Shown: positions 20,825 to 33,294 of the stretch, piece by piece
Numbering within the stretch: the stretch's first letter is position 1
Layout: each line of letters starts with the position of its first letter
Assembly (NCBI RefSeq): GCF_019320115.1
Contig: NC_089584.1
Location: forward strand, 74,369,533-74,433,532
Reading direction: 5' to 3'
From: Miscanthus floridulus
Lineage: Eukaryota; Streptophyta; Magnoliopsida; Poales; Poaceae
DNA length: 64,000 nt
Notes under the pieces: generated by a model
Database searches by the model: none
Seen by the model: the letters and a program-made list of their open reading frames with translations, nothing else
Told to the model about the DNA's origin: nothing
Position numbers and translations under genes: made by a program

Positions 20825-22684
20825 ATTTCTCAGTGATACAAACGGCCCATAAGGCCCGTTAAAGCACAGCGTGGGAACGCAATGGTCCATTTACCGACGC
20901 AGCTAAAACGACGGAGGGCACGAATCCACACAACGGTACAAACCAACGGGCAGATTTCAGACTTATCCGCGCAGCACCACAACAGGGTTATCAGATAGCC
21001 ACAAGAACAACTCGTTGAACCAAGAAGAAAAAAAGGGCTACCTCACGAGGAACAAAAGAACCCGGTTATGTAAGAAAGAACTCGGTAGTCTCATGAATGA
21101 CAGGGATCACAACAGAAAAGTCAAAGACAACTCAGAAGACAAGATTCGTTACATTACAAGTGACTTCAAAAATAGAAGATTACAAATCATACAAGACCCA
21201 ACGAACTCGGCACCACGAAAAGCAAAGTAGCAAAGAGGAACACGGACACGACTAGGCTCTAGAACAACTACGTGTCCCAAATTGCTACTTGGAAGGACAG
21301 ACCGCCATCAGCTACACTGTTTTCTTCAAAGGACGAATGCAGTGCATCCAAGGCGGAAATCGGCAGCACGGCAGGGCAACATGGAGCAGAGAAGGCCGGC
21401 GGGCATCTGTCTACCCAAGACCAATGTGATGCTGGATATGGTGTTGATCTGCACCGGACGGTCTCAAGACAGGCGACGAGGATCAACCCAGAACTGCCGG
21501 ATGAAGGAACGAAGCCCACATCACAAGACTTCCTCCAACTACCACCACGTACATCCTGGCACAATGCTGTCGTGGGATTAGCCTACCTCTAATCCCTATC
21601 ACAAGACTTCCTCCAGCTACGACAAGACACACAGAAACTACAAAACATGCCCGGGGGCTGCTCTACTTCACAAACTACCATGTTCATGACCAGCAAGGCT
21701 TCAACAGAATATCCAATGAATGAAAACAAGCACTCCGAGACAGTATTTATAGACCAAAGGATCGGCGCACATGGACTAGGAGTACCAACGAAATAAGCCT
21801 AACAAAGGACACAGTGAAAACACAGGACACAATAATGGACGACTCAGGCGAGAAGAGGCAGTACTCGAAGACGGGCATATTCGGAAGAATATACTAGCAT
21901 AGTACAACCCGTGAACAAAAGGCATTTACACTCAACCACCACCATACAACTATATCTGACAACAGCAGACTATCAAAGAATACGCCAAGACCTCGCATCC
22001 GAGTTCTTCCCGAACAAAACAACACGGATATACGCTCGGGGCCTCAACCAACATCATAGCTTAATCAACACTAAGCTAGGGAGCTTGGCCTTTCATTTCG
22101 ACTACCACCCGGAAGCTCGGAACCAAAGACAAAGGACCAAGAATACAAGAAGCTCAAGACTACAACGACGACAACACATCAAGACTCTTCATCCGACTTC
22201 TTTTCTAAAAGAGAAGAACTCGGAGAAAGCAGGATACATAGCCATAGAATTTTTTGAAGACAAGAATCAAGACCCTCCAACTTTTTGTTCCAAATAGCAA
22301 GAGGCTCGGGGGCTACACTTAGTGAGTGCACTTTTTCTTCGAAAAAGCGCACGTCACCAAAAGACTTCCTCAACGCAGATCACTTCAAGACACTACGACA
22401 AAAAGAACCCAGAACAAGCCATATTCGAGTTCTTTTTTCATAAAACTTCAACGAACAATCAGAGCAACTTCAAGACAAGATCCTCCAGCTCCTTGTTCCA
22501 AATAGCGAGAGGCTCGGGGGCTACAACTAGGTGGATGTACTTTTTCTTCAAAAAGCACTCACCACTCGAAGATCCCAAGAAGCGCTACAAGGATTCACTC
22601 CAGAAAGTACTCGGATGACATTTTGTTCCTACTCAACAAGACTTGAAGAAGCAAAGCGAGACTTTCGGAGCTCAACCATGAAGT
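20825..22684. other. Non-coding 3' region with repeated polypurine-like blocks
   Basis: No gene is supported. The motif GAGGCTCGGGGGCTACA, followed by ~25 bp and then TGCACTTTTTCTTCGAAAAAGC or a close variant, recurs at ~22,301 and ~22,509. A shorter form, CCCGGGGGCTGC, is at ~21,651. These resemble the real polypurine tract, suggesting local duplication of the region before the 3' LTR. Confidence 0.55.
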
Positions 22685-22695
22685 GCTCGGGGGCT
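22685..22695 (+). other. Polypurine tract
   Basis: GCTCGGGGGCT abuts the 3' LTR start at 22696, the position required of the plus-strand primer. Confidence 0.7.
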
Positions 22696-23268
22696 TGTCG
22701 ATGCGGGACCCACAGGATACCCCACAAGGGAGAGAGAATATCTAGTCCAACCAGGACTCTCCCCATGTAATCTTAGTAGTATGGCTATTAAGTAATCCTA
22801 CTAGGAAATCTCATTGTAAACGGACTAGGACTCTGGCCTCCTGACTATATAAAGGAGGGCAGGACTCCTGGGACAACACACACAACCACAACATACCTCG
22901 CAACACAACAAATAGTGCAGGGCACAATATACTATCCACACCAAACTGGACGTAGGGCGCCGTGACTTTCCGGCGTGCCGAACCAGTATAAATCATTATC
23001 TCCCTGCGTTTACCATCGAGTTCCTGCAAACGCCGATACCCCTCCGAACAAATCACCGTCCCTTGTACAACACAACACTTGACAATCAATCCAACGCAAA
23101 GGCTAAGGCCGACTGGACGTAAGGTTATTACTCGATCTACGATCGAGGGCCTGAACCAGGATAAATCGACTGTCTCTTGCGTTAACCGTCGAGTTCCGCA
23201 TACGCCGAAGCCCGAACATACTGCCCCGGGTACCCCTGTGGCAGGCTATCGGTGGTGAAACATCGACA
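22696..23268 (+). repeat. 3' LTR
   Basis: 573 bp, the same length as the 5' LTR, with 12 differences by eye, all transitions. It is followed by the CAAAC target duplication at 23269-23273. Confidence 0.95.
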
Positions 23269-23273
23269 CAAAC

Positions 23274-26108
23274 ATAGAGCATCAGCTAATGACAAAAATA
23301 GCCAAAAAACAGCAGCATTGGTCTCATTATTAGCATAAAATCGATGAACTAGTGACCATATATATTACTGACCATATAACAGACTGCTGCCATATGATTG
23401 GAAGACCCCTGCAGATCCACCAAAGCAACAACTGCTTAACAAACATAGACATACTGCTACAGCTAGGACAAAAGCAAACACAGGTGAACTAAGTACGTGC
23501 TGGAATTAAGAGGAACAGACAACACTATTGCAAGAAAAAAATATAATCACACAAGTTCAGACCTATACCGACAAACGATAGGAATACAAAGAAGCTTTGA
23601 ACTGACTAAAAAACGAAGAGTGCAGCTAATTCAGACAACTTACAGAAACAGAGATACCAATGCAGAACTGCTACTGCACCCTAAATGCATTTCAGAAAAG
23701 ATACATGAATACAAGAAAAATAAATACTGCATACCTCCAGAACTCAACGAAATCAAGTTAAACTTAACTGAATGAAAACTGAATTGCGGAACTCAACTTA
23801 TGTATTTATAATTTAAAAAATTAAGCTAGCTGACATAACCAGCTATAACCTGTGACACAAAATGAACTGCAGAGGGGTCAAGTTAGACTCTAGCTGCAAC
23901 TAGCAAGAACTAAACTAGATCTTATTCAGAAAAATAAATCAGACAAATGCACAAGAAATATTTCAGCTAAATGCATAAGAAATTAGACTAGATCATAGGT
24001 AGCAATAATAATTTTAGCAGTACTAATTTCTCCATCTTAGGTAGCAGTACTAAATCAGAAACTATTTCTTGTGATCACAGGAAGAAACTATTTCTCCATC
24101 TCTATTTATTTGTGCCCAGATGTACAACCATAAACATTAGTGTATTAGTAGCAATATACAGTATAGTCATCAAGCGACCTTCATCGCTTACCTCAGAGCA
24201 AAAGATGATACTTATTATCCATTTAAATGACAAGAATCATTCACGCATTAGAGAAAATATGAATTGGAAGTAGTATTTCCTTGTTGATCTATTTCAACAA
24301 TTATTTCTGAAATGATTGAGACTTATTTTCCTCCTCTTAGTACTTAATTATATCAATAACCAACACTCTGATTATTAGATGGCATAAAAAACTTACACAA
24401 GAGCATTAAATTTTCCGGCACATGGAATCACCTAAAACTAGTAATCGAAGAGAGGTACCAATGTAAAGCAGGCAAGCAGGTAATAGAGGAAGGCTTCATA
24501 CATTTGTTAGATCTTCAGGTTAAACAAATTGTTGTAAGCCTCACAAGTAGTGGGGTTGGGAGTAGTGGTATAGATTTCTTCAAAATTTATTCAAACTAAA
24601 AAAAATAATAGAAACTGTAGGGGTTTAGGGGGCTCTTGCCAGATCCAAACTCACAAGTACACACTAGGGCTAAGAATATCACACAAGCAAAGACAACACT
24701 ACCAGGCCTTTAATTTGAATGGGGAAAATAGATCTTAGTAGCTCACAAACAAGAATACGCAGTACAAGGATTGTGCTTGTACGTCGGATAGGGTCGGAGG
24801 ATGGCGAGGGGAGGGGAGCAGCGTTTCTTCCAAGCGGATGGAGTGCGTGGCAAACGATAGGAATACAGAGAAGCTTTGAACTGACTGACAAAGAGTGTAG
24901 CTAATTCAGACAACTTATAGAAATAGAGATACCAATACAGAACTACTGCTGCACCCTGAATGCATTTCAGAAAAGATACAGGAGTACAAGAAAAATAAAT
25001 ACTGTATACCTCTAGAACTCAACGAAATCAAGTTAAACTCAACTGAATGAAAACTGAACTGCAGAACTCAACTTATGTATTTATAATTTTAAAAATTAAG
25101 CTAGCTGACATAACCAGCTATAACTTGCAACACAAACTGAACTGCAGAGGGGTAAAGTTAGACTCCAGCTGCAACCAGCAAGAACTAAACTAGATCTTAT
25201 TCAGAAAAATAAATTAGACAAATGCACAAGAAATATTTCAGCTAAATGCATAGGAAATCAGACTAGATAACAGGTAGCAATACTAATTTCAGCGGTACTA
25301 ATTTCTCCAACTCAGGTAGAAGTACTAAATCATAAACTATTTCTTGTGATCACAAGAAGAAACTATTTCTCCATCTCTATTTATTTGTGCTCAGATGTAC
25401 AACCATAAACATTAGTGTATTATTAGCAATATACAGTACAGTCAAATTTTATTCAAACTAAAAAAATCAATTGAAACTGTAGGGGTTTAGGGGGTTCTTA
25501 CCAGATCCAAACTCACAAGTACACGCTAGGGCTAAGAACATCAGACAAGCAAAGAAAACACTACCAGGCCCTTTTATTTGTCTGGGGAAAATAGATCTCA
25601 GTAGCTCACAAACAAGAATACGTAGTACAAGGATTGTGCTTGTACCTCGGATAGGGTCGGAGGATGGTGAGGGGAGGGGAGCAGCGTTTCTTCCAAGCAG
25701 ATGGAGTGTGCGGCGTTGCTTCCAGGCAGATGGCATACGCCGGCGATGACGGTGGCGCTCGGGGGAAGACGGCTAGGGTTCCACAGCGGGTCTCAGTGGT
25801 GAATGGATCCAAGGAAGACAATCGAGCCCCAGCAGAAGCGGTGGCAGAGCTTCACGCCCCTACGAACGGTGGCGGCGCTAGGGTGAGCAGCAGGACCCTG
25901 AGGAGCTCCAAGGGATGGAGGACGAAGAGGAAGAGTGGGGAGGACTGCCAGAGCGCATGGCCGGGGGCGTACGGCCCGGCGGAGGTGAGAGGAAGCGGCG
26001 CTACAGCATGAAGATGGTGGTGGCGGCGGCGGGTTCGACAGCCTAATGGTGTCCGCAAGGAAGAAGAGCGCCCACACTTAGCCAAATTTTGGCCTCCCCG
26101 CACGCCCT
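23274..26108. other. CACTA interior right of the nested retrotransposon
   Basis: Continuation of the sequence left of 9,296. It includes the tandem duplication at 23,572-25,713 and a GC-rich segment (25,730-26,080) just downstream, on the minus strand, of a TATA box at 26,109. It probably represents the 5' UTR, first exon and intron of the Transposase_24/Ulp1 gene. I cannot define coding exons here. Confidence 0.45.
23572..25713. repeat. Tandem duplication: 1,279-bp unit and an 863-bp deleted copy
   Basis: Copy A (23572-24850) and copy B (24851-25713) both begin CAAACGATAGGAATACA and end near TCCAAGC(G/A)GATGGAGTG. Copy B lacks about 410 bp of copy A (about 24,171-24,581), with the short microhomology TCA at the break. 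The copies are similar but clearly diverged. Confidence 0.9.
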
Positions 26109-26215
26109 ATATTTATACAGGGGACGATTTGTAGGGGTGGCTGGTGAGTGAGCCGCCCCTACAAATGCATTTGTAGGGTCGGCTCCTGACTAAGCCGTCC
26201 CTACAAATATTTTTC
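26109..26215 (-). promoter_or_regulatory. Internal CACTA promoter with subterminal-type repeats
   Basis: On the minus strand, three to four TTTGTAGGG(A/G)CGGCT motifs in both orientations are followed immediately by TATAAATATA (26109-26118). The same arrangement precedes the TNP2 gene at 32,095-32,345. It either marks the promoter of the second CACTA gene or the end of a separate element. Confidence 0.5.
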
Positions 26216-26339
26216 AATTTATTTTTATTACTTGTTATATATATTTTTTTTTTCTATATATAAAAATGTATATATATATATTTGTTTTTTGATTATTATA
26301 TATATATAAATGTATCTATATATATATATTTTATATAGA

Positions 26340-26929
26340 AAATATATAATTCTATATTTTCTTCTTTACAAAAGCAACATTTTAAAATCTGAAAATTTGA
26401 AATTCAAAACAACTAAAATAATTTTAGGATACTAAATGATCTCAAATGAAAATTTTGTAAACATAAAAGTTGTAGAACTCGTCAAGATGTACAACTTATA
26501 TTTTGGTCATCTTTTCATTTGATAAAATTTGAAAAGTTCAAATTTTGAATTTCAATAAATGGCAACTTCAAACAAGATTTTGAAACCTTAAATAATTTCA
26601 AATATGAAAGTCATGAACATAAAAGTTGTTGAACACATCACTATCTACAATTTTATTTTGGTCATCTTTTTATTTAACTAAATTTGAATAGTTCAAATTT
26701 TGAATTTTAATAAATGACAACTTCAAACAAGATTTTGAAACTTTAAATGATTTCAACTAGGAAAGTCATGAACATAAAAGTTGTTGAACTCATCACTATC
26801 TACAACTTTTGTTTTGATCATTTCTTCATTTAACAAAGTATTAGTAAATATTGTTCACAAATCCACATATTACTCATAGTTTCATAAACTATACGAGAGA
26901 CATGTTGATTTGTAAACAATGTTTACTAT
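26340..26929. repeat. Degenerate ~156-bp tandem repeats
   Basis: Blocks containing CAACTTCAAACAAGATTTTGAAAC and CATGAACATAAAAGTTGTTGAA recur at ~26,565 and ~26,720, with a more diverged copy near 26,400. They continue into the inverted repeat that follows. Confidence 0.6.
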
Positions 26930-27580
26930 CACTTTGTCGAATGAAGAAATGACCAAAATAAAAGTTGTAGATCTTGATGAATTATACAACTTTTGTATTC
27001 ATCACTTTTTCAGCTGAAATCATTTGGTGTTTTAAAATCTTGTTAGAACTTGTCATTTTTTTAAAATTTAAAAATTTGAATTGCTCAAACTTTGTCAAAT
27101 GAAAAGAATGACCAAATCAATATAGTAACTTGATAGGGCATGATTTTAGAAAATTTTAGGAAAAGATCATCACATTTGGAGTTAGTATGAGGGAGAAAGA
27201 CTAGTTATAAATTTTACCCAGAGATTAAAAAGAAAAATCACAACTGTTAATGATGATCACTGATGAACAAGTGTGATTTCTCTTTTTAATCTGTGGCTGA
27301 AACCTGTATCTAGTTTTTCTCCCTCGTACTAACTCCAAATGTGATGGTTTTTCCCTAAAATTTTGCTAAAATCATGCTCTATCATTTTAGTCTAGTCATC
27401 TATCTTTGTCACTAATTTTGGATAATTCAAATTTCGAATTTCAAAAAAATAACAACTTCAAACCTGATTTTCAAACACTAAATGATTTTAGCTATAAAGG
27501 TGATGAATATAAAAGTTGTATAACTTGTCAAGATCTCCAAATTTTATTTTGTTCATTTCTTCATTTCATAAAGTGTTGAG
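26930..27580. repeat. Imperfect 650-bp inverted repeat
   Basis: The sequence folds around ~27,258. The inner arms (27,131-27,246 and ~27,270-27,385) share TGATAG(G)GCATGATTTT and CACATTTGGAGTTAGTA, and homology continues outward through AACTTTTGTATTCATCAC and GAAGAAATGACCAAAATAAA to about 26,930 and 27,580. It could be a foldback MITE or the 3' UTR hairpin of the TNP2 gene. Confidence 0.75.
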
Positions 27581-27843
27581 TACTTGTTTTAAGTGTTTCA
27601 ATAGTAGTCCGAACATGTTGCAATAGTAATAAGTACCTGTTTCAAGTGTCTGCATGTTACAGCTATTTTAGTAGTAATAGAGTGGATGTTGCAATAGATT
27701 CATCTGGATGTTGCAATGGGTAGTCTCACACATATACATAAATGTAGTCTCACACACATACATAAATATATAGTCTCACACATGCATAAATGAAATCTTA
27801 CAAACACACACACTTATATAAACACTCCATGTTTAACAACTAG

Positions 27844-30800
27844 CTAGCCCACTGTAACGATTTTTCCCTTGATATCTTTTCGTTCCCATGGCAATATGTC
27901 TTTGGGCAGGTTCTTTTCCACAACACTGATCTTCTTAGGAAAGTCTATGAATAGCGCCATCTCATCATAGTTATTGTAAGCTTCAACATTGTCCACGCCA
28001 TTAACTCTGATAATGTGCTGTTTCTCAGAGGCAACCACGTGCTTTGTCTTCTTCTTTAGGGGGAGGTTACTTTGTGGGTCAGGCATATAGAAAACTTGTA
28101 CGACACATGAAGCGAGCACCCAAGGGTCATCTTGGTAGCCTAGATTCTCGAGGTCTAGGACTCTCAATCCGATCTTGTTCAGTTGGTGTTGTTTGATCCA
28201 GCGGCATCGAAATAGGGCCACCGTTATATCCCTTCCATAGTCAAGTTCCCATATCTCTTCAATGATGCCAAAGTATTGGATCTTTCGCCCCACTCCATCG
28301 AGAGCTTCTATTCGAACACCACTATTTTGGTTCATATATTTACTATCCTTTGCGTGGGTATAGTATGTGTACCCATTGATGTCATAAGCTTTCCAAGATG
28401 TCACTTGTCTCAATGGCCCCTCTGCTAACCTACTAATGGTAATAGTCTATGGTTTCTCCAAGCGGTATGTTTTGGTCCTTCAACCATGTAGTTAGTCATT
28501 GCTTGTGCTGTTTCATGACCCAATCATCTGAACGACCATTTCTCTCTGCCATAATGATAGCCAAGTATTCATCAATATATGGTTGCCCTAGTTGTGTACT
28601 CTGTAAGACACTATAATGTGTCCGACTCACTTCTTTGTAATCATGGTCGATGAACACTTTTCTACCACTGGTGCCCTTCCCAGCCAGCCTACTGTGATGA
28701 GAATCGGGTTTATCAATCTATTTCTGTACTTTTAGGTACTCTTGACAGCACTTGACAACTTCTTCAGTACTATAATCCTCTATCATGGAGCCCTCTGTGT
28801 ATGCTCAATTATGCATGTATCGGCTTAGAACCGACATGAACCGCTCGTAGGACCACATTTCATGCAAGTAGCAAGGGCCTAGTGCCTGTATCTAATGAAC
28901 TATGTGAATCATGAGATGTGGCATTATATAAAAAAAGCAGGAGGTAAACACATCTCTAGTTGGTTTTGTGCCTCCACCACAAATTCATTTAGGTCACTCA
29001 GCTCTTTCTTGCCAATTATCTTCTGTGAGATCTTTAAAAAGAAGTAGCACATGCGGGTGATGGCCATTTTCAAGAACTCTGGCTTTATAGCCTTGACTGC
29101 AATAGGTAGAAACACTGTCAGCATCACATGACAATCATGAGCCTTGCAGTGTGTTATTGACAAGTCCTTCATCGACACTAGCTTCTTCACATTCGCTGAA
29201 AACCCAGTCGGGACTTTGACCCCCCTCAGGAAAGTGCATATAGCTCTCTTCTCTTCTGGTGTTGGGTTGAAGCACATCATGAATAGAGTGTATTTTCCAT
29301 TAGCCTCAGGTACCGGGTGAAGCTGTGGCATCATGTTTAGCTACGCCATGTCTTTCCATGATTTTAGACCATCTTTTGACTTGCCTATGTCCATCAAGGT
29401 AGCAATGAGTCTCTCAAAGACATTCTTCTGCACGTGCATAGCATCAATGGCATGGGGGACCTCCAAGTTTGGCCAATAAGGTAGATACTGAAAGAAGATC
29501 GATTGTTTCTTGAAATGTACGCCTTCGACAAGAAGTGTGCTTCTATCTCAATTCATCCTATCTGGATTCTTCTTTCCATAGACGATGCGTATGTTTTTCA
29601 CCATTCTGTACATGTGTTCTCCGTTATGACGTCTCTTCGGAGGGGGTTCAATCTCTGGGGGGTTGTCATAAAATCTAAAGAATAATTTTCTGTGGTACTT
29701 GTGACTTGTCTTTAAGAAGTGCTGGTTCCTTAGGTAAACTATCTTCTTGGATGCATCTAGGAACACCCATGTAGTACCATCCAAGCAAACTAAGCATCCC
29801 GTCTTCCCTTTGATCTGTCCAGACAAAGCAAACAACATGGGGTAATCATTGGTAGTAACAAATATTATTACTCTACATATGAAGTCCTCCTTTTAGAACA
29901 CATCGTACATCAGCTTCCCATGCCTCCATAGCCTCTTGCATCAAAGGCATGAGGAACACGTTTATATCAATGCCTAGTTGTTTAGGGCCAGAAATAAGAA
30001 TAGTGAGAAAAAGGTACTTTCTCTTCTAACACAACCACGTTGGGATGTTGTATATGGTCAAGATCACTGGTCAAGTGCTGTGGTCGCTCATCCTCTTATT
30101 GAAGGGATTCATTCCATCAGTGCTCAAGTCAAATCGTACATTCCTTGGGTCATCGCTAAATTCTTTATGCTTCTCATCGATCATTTGTCACTGACTACAA
30201 TCAACCGGGTGTGCAATCTTATCATCATCCACCTTGCGCTCATTATCCCACCATGTCATGAGTGCAACTTCTTTAGGGTTTAGGAAGATACGTCTCAAGC
30301 GGTCGATCACTGGTAGGTACCACATTACCAAGGCAGGAATTCTTCTTTGCTTTGCATTGTTGCCTAATAGAGTCTCCTCTGGGGGCTGAGATTCTTGTAC
30401 CACCTTTTTTATACCCTTCTTATTCCTCTTTTTCTCTATGAAGGCTTCATCCCCACCATAAAGGTCATTGTTCTTGTACCGGTTGGCCCCACATCAGGGA
30501 TATTTATCTAGTGACTTGAACGTTTTGCCACGAAAAATGATACAGTGGTTGGGGCATGCATGAATTGTTTCAACCCCCATTGTCAATGGACTTATGACCT
30601 TCTTCACTTGGTATGTGTTGGTGGCAACTGAGTTTGGTTGTGGTAGCACCCATGATAGGAGACACAATAGATCATTGAAACTATAGTCTGACCAGCTGTA
30701 CTTAACCATCAGGATGAGTAGCTCAAGCACAAAATGTAGCAATGTCTAATATGTCGGACAACCCTTTTCAACACCATACACAGTCTCCTTTGATGCTTTT

Positions 30801-31270
30801 ATCACCCTTTCCAAATTTTCTACACCTTTTGGGCTCTTTAGTAAAATCTCTGGTCCAAGGACCTAAATCATTTCATCCAAATCATCTTCATCACCAACAC
30901 GTGCTCCCCCATTATTATTGGCATCACCTTTGTCATTACCATCCCAACCACCAAAATCACCACCTTGTTCATTGCCAAACTCAGGATCCATTTGTACATC
31001 AAGCTCTTCTGAGTATTGGGACAAGTATTCTAGGGTTTTGACGTCGTCTTCTTCATCATCGTTGTCATTATCAACAACCGTTGTTTCACCATGATGAATC
31101 CACACTGTGTAGTCCTCAACAAATCCTCGCACAATTAAATATTCTCTGATGATACTCACATCTGTCCATGTCACAAGGTTCTTGCAATCTTTGAAGGGAC
31201 AAATAATTGTATCCTTATTCTCTGTCAACATCGCTGCATGCTTCTCTGCGGCTTCAATAAATTTGTCCAC
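27844..31270 (-). pseudogene. TNP2-type CACTA transposase, degraded
   Basis: Minus-strand fragments in the order expected for plant TNP2. 31270-30863 is the transposase-associated domain (CPFKDCKNL, VWIHHGE) followed by an Asp/Glu/Gly-rich linker. 30742-30494 (IHACPNHCIIFRG), 30403-30188 (VMWYLPVIDRLRRIFLNP), ~30,000-29,880 (GPKQLGIDINVFLMPL) and 29838-29548 (CLVCLDGTTWVFL, KHHFLK-like) are the tnp2 core. 29334-28924 (MPQLHPVPE, SITHCKAHDCHVML) is the DUF4218 region. 28413-27844 (RCRWI, YQDDPWVLASCVVQVFYMPDP) is the DUF4216 region. TNP2 would bind and cut the element ends in the nucleus. Multiple stops and frame changes between blocks show it is dead. It has its own TATA box at 32,095. Confidence 0.85.
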
Positions 31271-32094
31271 TCTTTACGGAAACCTGCCTTGAAACTTAAC
31301 GAACCGTACATCCAAGACTTCCTGTACTCCGTCTTTTAAAACACAACAATCAAAGAAAATACATTAAAGGACTACTAATTCAGATATATATGTAAAGGAA
31401 TCAAATTAATAATTAATTACTTGAGAATAATTCTATATACTTCAGATATATATAAATATAAATATAAAATAAAATTACATGAAGCATATCAAACACACAC
31501 CATGGTAGAGGGTAATTAATTAATGGCCTATTTATCAATAAATAATTAAAATATATATTTATTAATTAAAATAAAAAATTTCAAAGATAATAATTTACAA
31601 CAATTAATATTTTACCCACTACCTTTCATGCAAACCCTATTCCAATTTCATAAAACATAAATTTACAAAATTAAAATTAAAAAAAGCAAACCCTAGATCT
31701 AGATCTAAATCTACATGTACATGAAACATATATGAAACTAGGGTGTAATCTCAACTAAAATCAAGCAAAATCAACTAATAAATGGTGTAATCTCATTTAT
31801 CTAACTAATTTACACTAATAGCTTCAAAACTAGAGTCTAATTTGCTTTATACAAAGCTCAAGCACCATAGAAGAGAGAGAAAAACAAAACTCTAATTATG
31901 ATCACTAACCAACCATTAAAATTTCAAATAAAGGCTTGGAATAGCATTTATTTACCTTGTATAACCTCTTCACCAAAGTATTTGAGATCAAAACCTCCCC
32001 CTTAGTAGAGCAATTTTTTGGAGGAGCCTAAGGCCTCTCAACCTTTTTTGCTTGGGTTGCAGAGAGTGGCCCGAGGTGGAAGAAGGTGACTGCA
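31271..32094. other. 5' region of the TNP2 gene
   Basis: AT-rich leader/intron sequence between the promoter and first recognised coding block; nothing else is seen. Confidence 0.4.
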
Positions 32095-32102
32095 ATATAT
32101 AC
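32095..32102 (-). promoter_or_regulatory. TATA box of the TNP2 gene
   Basis: GTATATAT on the minus strand lies directly downstream of the right subterminal repeats and ~825 bp before the first TNP2 coding block. Confidence 0.5.
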
Positions 32103-32104
32103 AA

Positions 32105-32372
32105 CGGGCATTTGTAGGGACGGCTGGCGATTCAGCCGCCCCTACAAATGGACACAGCAGGGGCGGCTGGAATAGCTGCCTCTACATATCAGCTGCCCCT
32201 ATAAATCGACATATTTGTAGGGGCGGCTCGTATTACCAGCCGTCCTTACTGTGCCATTTGTAGGGGCGGCTGCTGTACTGGAGTCCGAGCACGTCACTAT
32301 AGGGGCTGCTCCAATGTCAGCTGTCCCTAAAAAAACCTGTTGCTACAAACTGTTTTTCACGTTGTGACTTGT
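32105..32372. repeat. CACTA right subterminal repeat array and degenerate terminus
   Basis: About eight GTAGGG(A/G)CGGCT-type motifs in both orientations, then a terminus that on the minus strand reads inward CACAACGTGAAAAACAGTTTG. The first four bases fit a decayed CACTA end. Confidence 0.65.
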
Positions 32373-33294
32373 TACCGAACGTGTTGAAAGCTGGAATAAC
32401 AATTCCATCTTCTTAATTAGTATCTCCGAGGACCTTGGAAATACCTTTGAATAGTTGAGGAAAAACATATTTGTTTTCTTTTTTTATTCACCGGCAAACA
32501 TGTCCGTGCGTTCGTGGTGCTAGTACAACGAATGATCTAACTATTTTTGTTGTATTTAATTGGGCTTGACCCTAACCTGCTTTAAATCAAATAAATTCCA
32601 AGCCCCATAATAAATGCTAATCTAATAAACGATAAATCCTACATGTGTGAGCTATTTTATGTACCTGTTGTGAGTTTAAGATAATGCAATGCAAGCCACA
32701 GCACTCCTCCATATCCGGTGACTATTTTAGCACTACCTATTTCTCAGTCTTTAGGCCATCTACCACACCCAAGCCAAGCGAAACTAAGGGGTAACCAAGA
32801 GCTAGCAGAATTAGCATATAACTTTTGCTATGCCGTGCAACTACAAATCCTATTTGTCCACATATCTGACATAAGAAGCCACATTTTTCTAGCACAAGGT
32901 CAAAGATTATCCTAAGTCCTAACTGGAGTGAAATTGGTGTAGATGGCTTCCAGAGATTGTCACAACCATGTATGTTTATTATGTGACATTTTAAGGTGAC
33001 AATTCGCAACCCAAAATCATCCCTAGTCGAACAGAAAAATTGATTGATGAATACCACCGTAGAGTATACAATTCTAATATGCTTTGTTGGCCGATGCAAA
33101 TGGCATAGATCCTAGTGCCACATGTGGATGGGACCCTATGACTTTATTTCTTTTTATTTTTTGTATTAAAAAGAAGCAAGATTAAATTGGTTAACACAAT
33201 GACCCCAAATTTGACAATGCCATCATCCATAACAACTTTTGTTATTTGATTCAAATGGTAACGTGCATGCTGATCAACTTTGGTCTTTTTGCAT
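32373..33294. other. Unassigned sequence
   Basis: No gene, terminal repeat or recognisable transposon domain was found. A 120-codon minus-strand ORF at 32,737-33,099 has no motif and ordinary composition, so it is not called. Confidence 0.35.

Larger units (their letters stand above)
9301..23268 (+). mobile_element. Tat-lineage Ty3/gypsy LTR retrotransposon, 13,968 bp
   Basis: A complete element with 573-bp LTRs (9301-9873, 22696-23268), a 5-bp target duplication CAAAC, a primer binding site, gag-protease, RT-RNaseH-integrase, and a long non-coding 3' part with an antisense gene, ending in a polypurine tract. The overall plan (large size, pol followed by ~6.5 kb with an antisense ORF of the 'putative gypsy type transposon' family) is that of grass Tat elements. 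By my count the LTRs differ at 12 of 573 sites, all transitions (2.1%). At the usual grass LTR rate this suggests an insertion under about one million years old (inference). Stops and frame changes in gag/protease make it non-autonomous now. Confidence 0.95.
4432..32372 (-). mobile_element. CACTA (En/Spm) transposon remains, hosting a nested LTR retrotransposon
   Basis: Both margins carry clusters of the subterminal motif TTTGTAGGG(A/G)CGGCT in direct and inverted copies (4,480-4,770 and 32,107-32,345). Between them lie the two genes expected of a grass CACTA element, both on the minus strand: TNP2-type transposase (27,844-31,270) and a Transposase_24/Ulp1 gene (5,035-8,771). Without the 13,968-bp LTR element at 9,301-23,268 the unit would be about 14 kb, a normal CACTA size. 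A third motif cluster at 26,120-26,215 could mean two adjacent elements rather than one. I could not find matching intact CACTA termini or a 3-bp target duplication. The right terminus near 32,345-32,372 reads CACAACGTGAAAAACAG inward on the minus strand, a degenerate form. Confidence 0.65.

Noticed and set aside
32737..33099. 120-codon minus-strand ORF
   Set aside because: No motif, no promoter or splice context, composition like the surrounding DNA.
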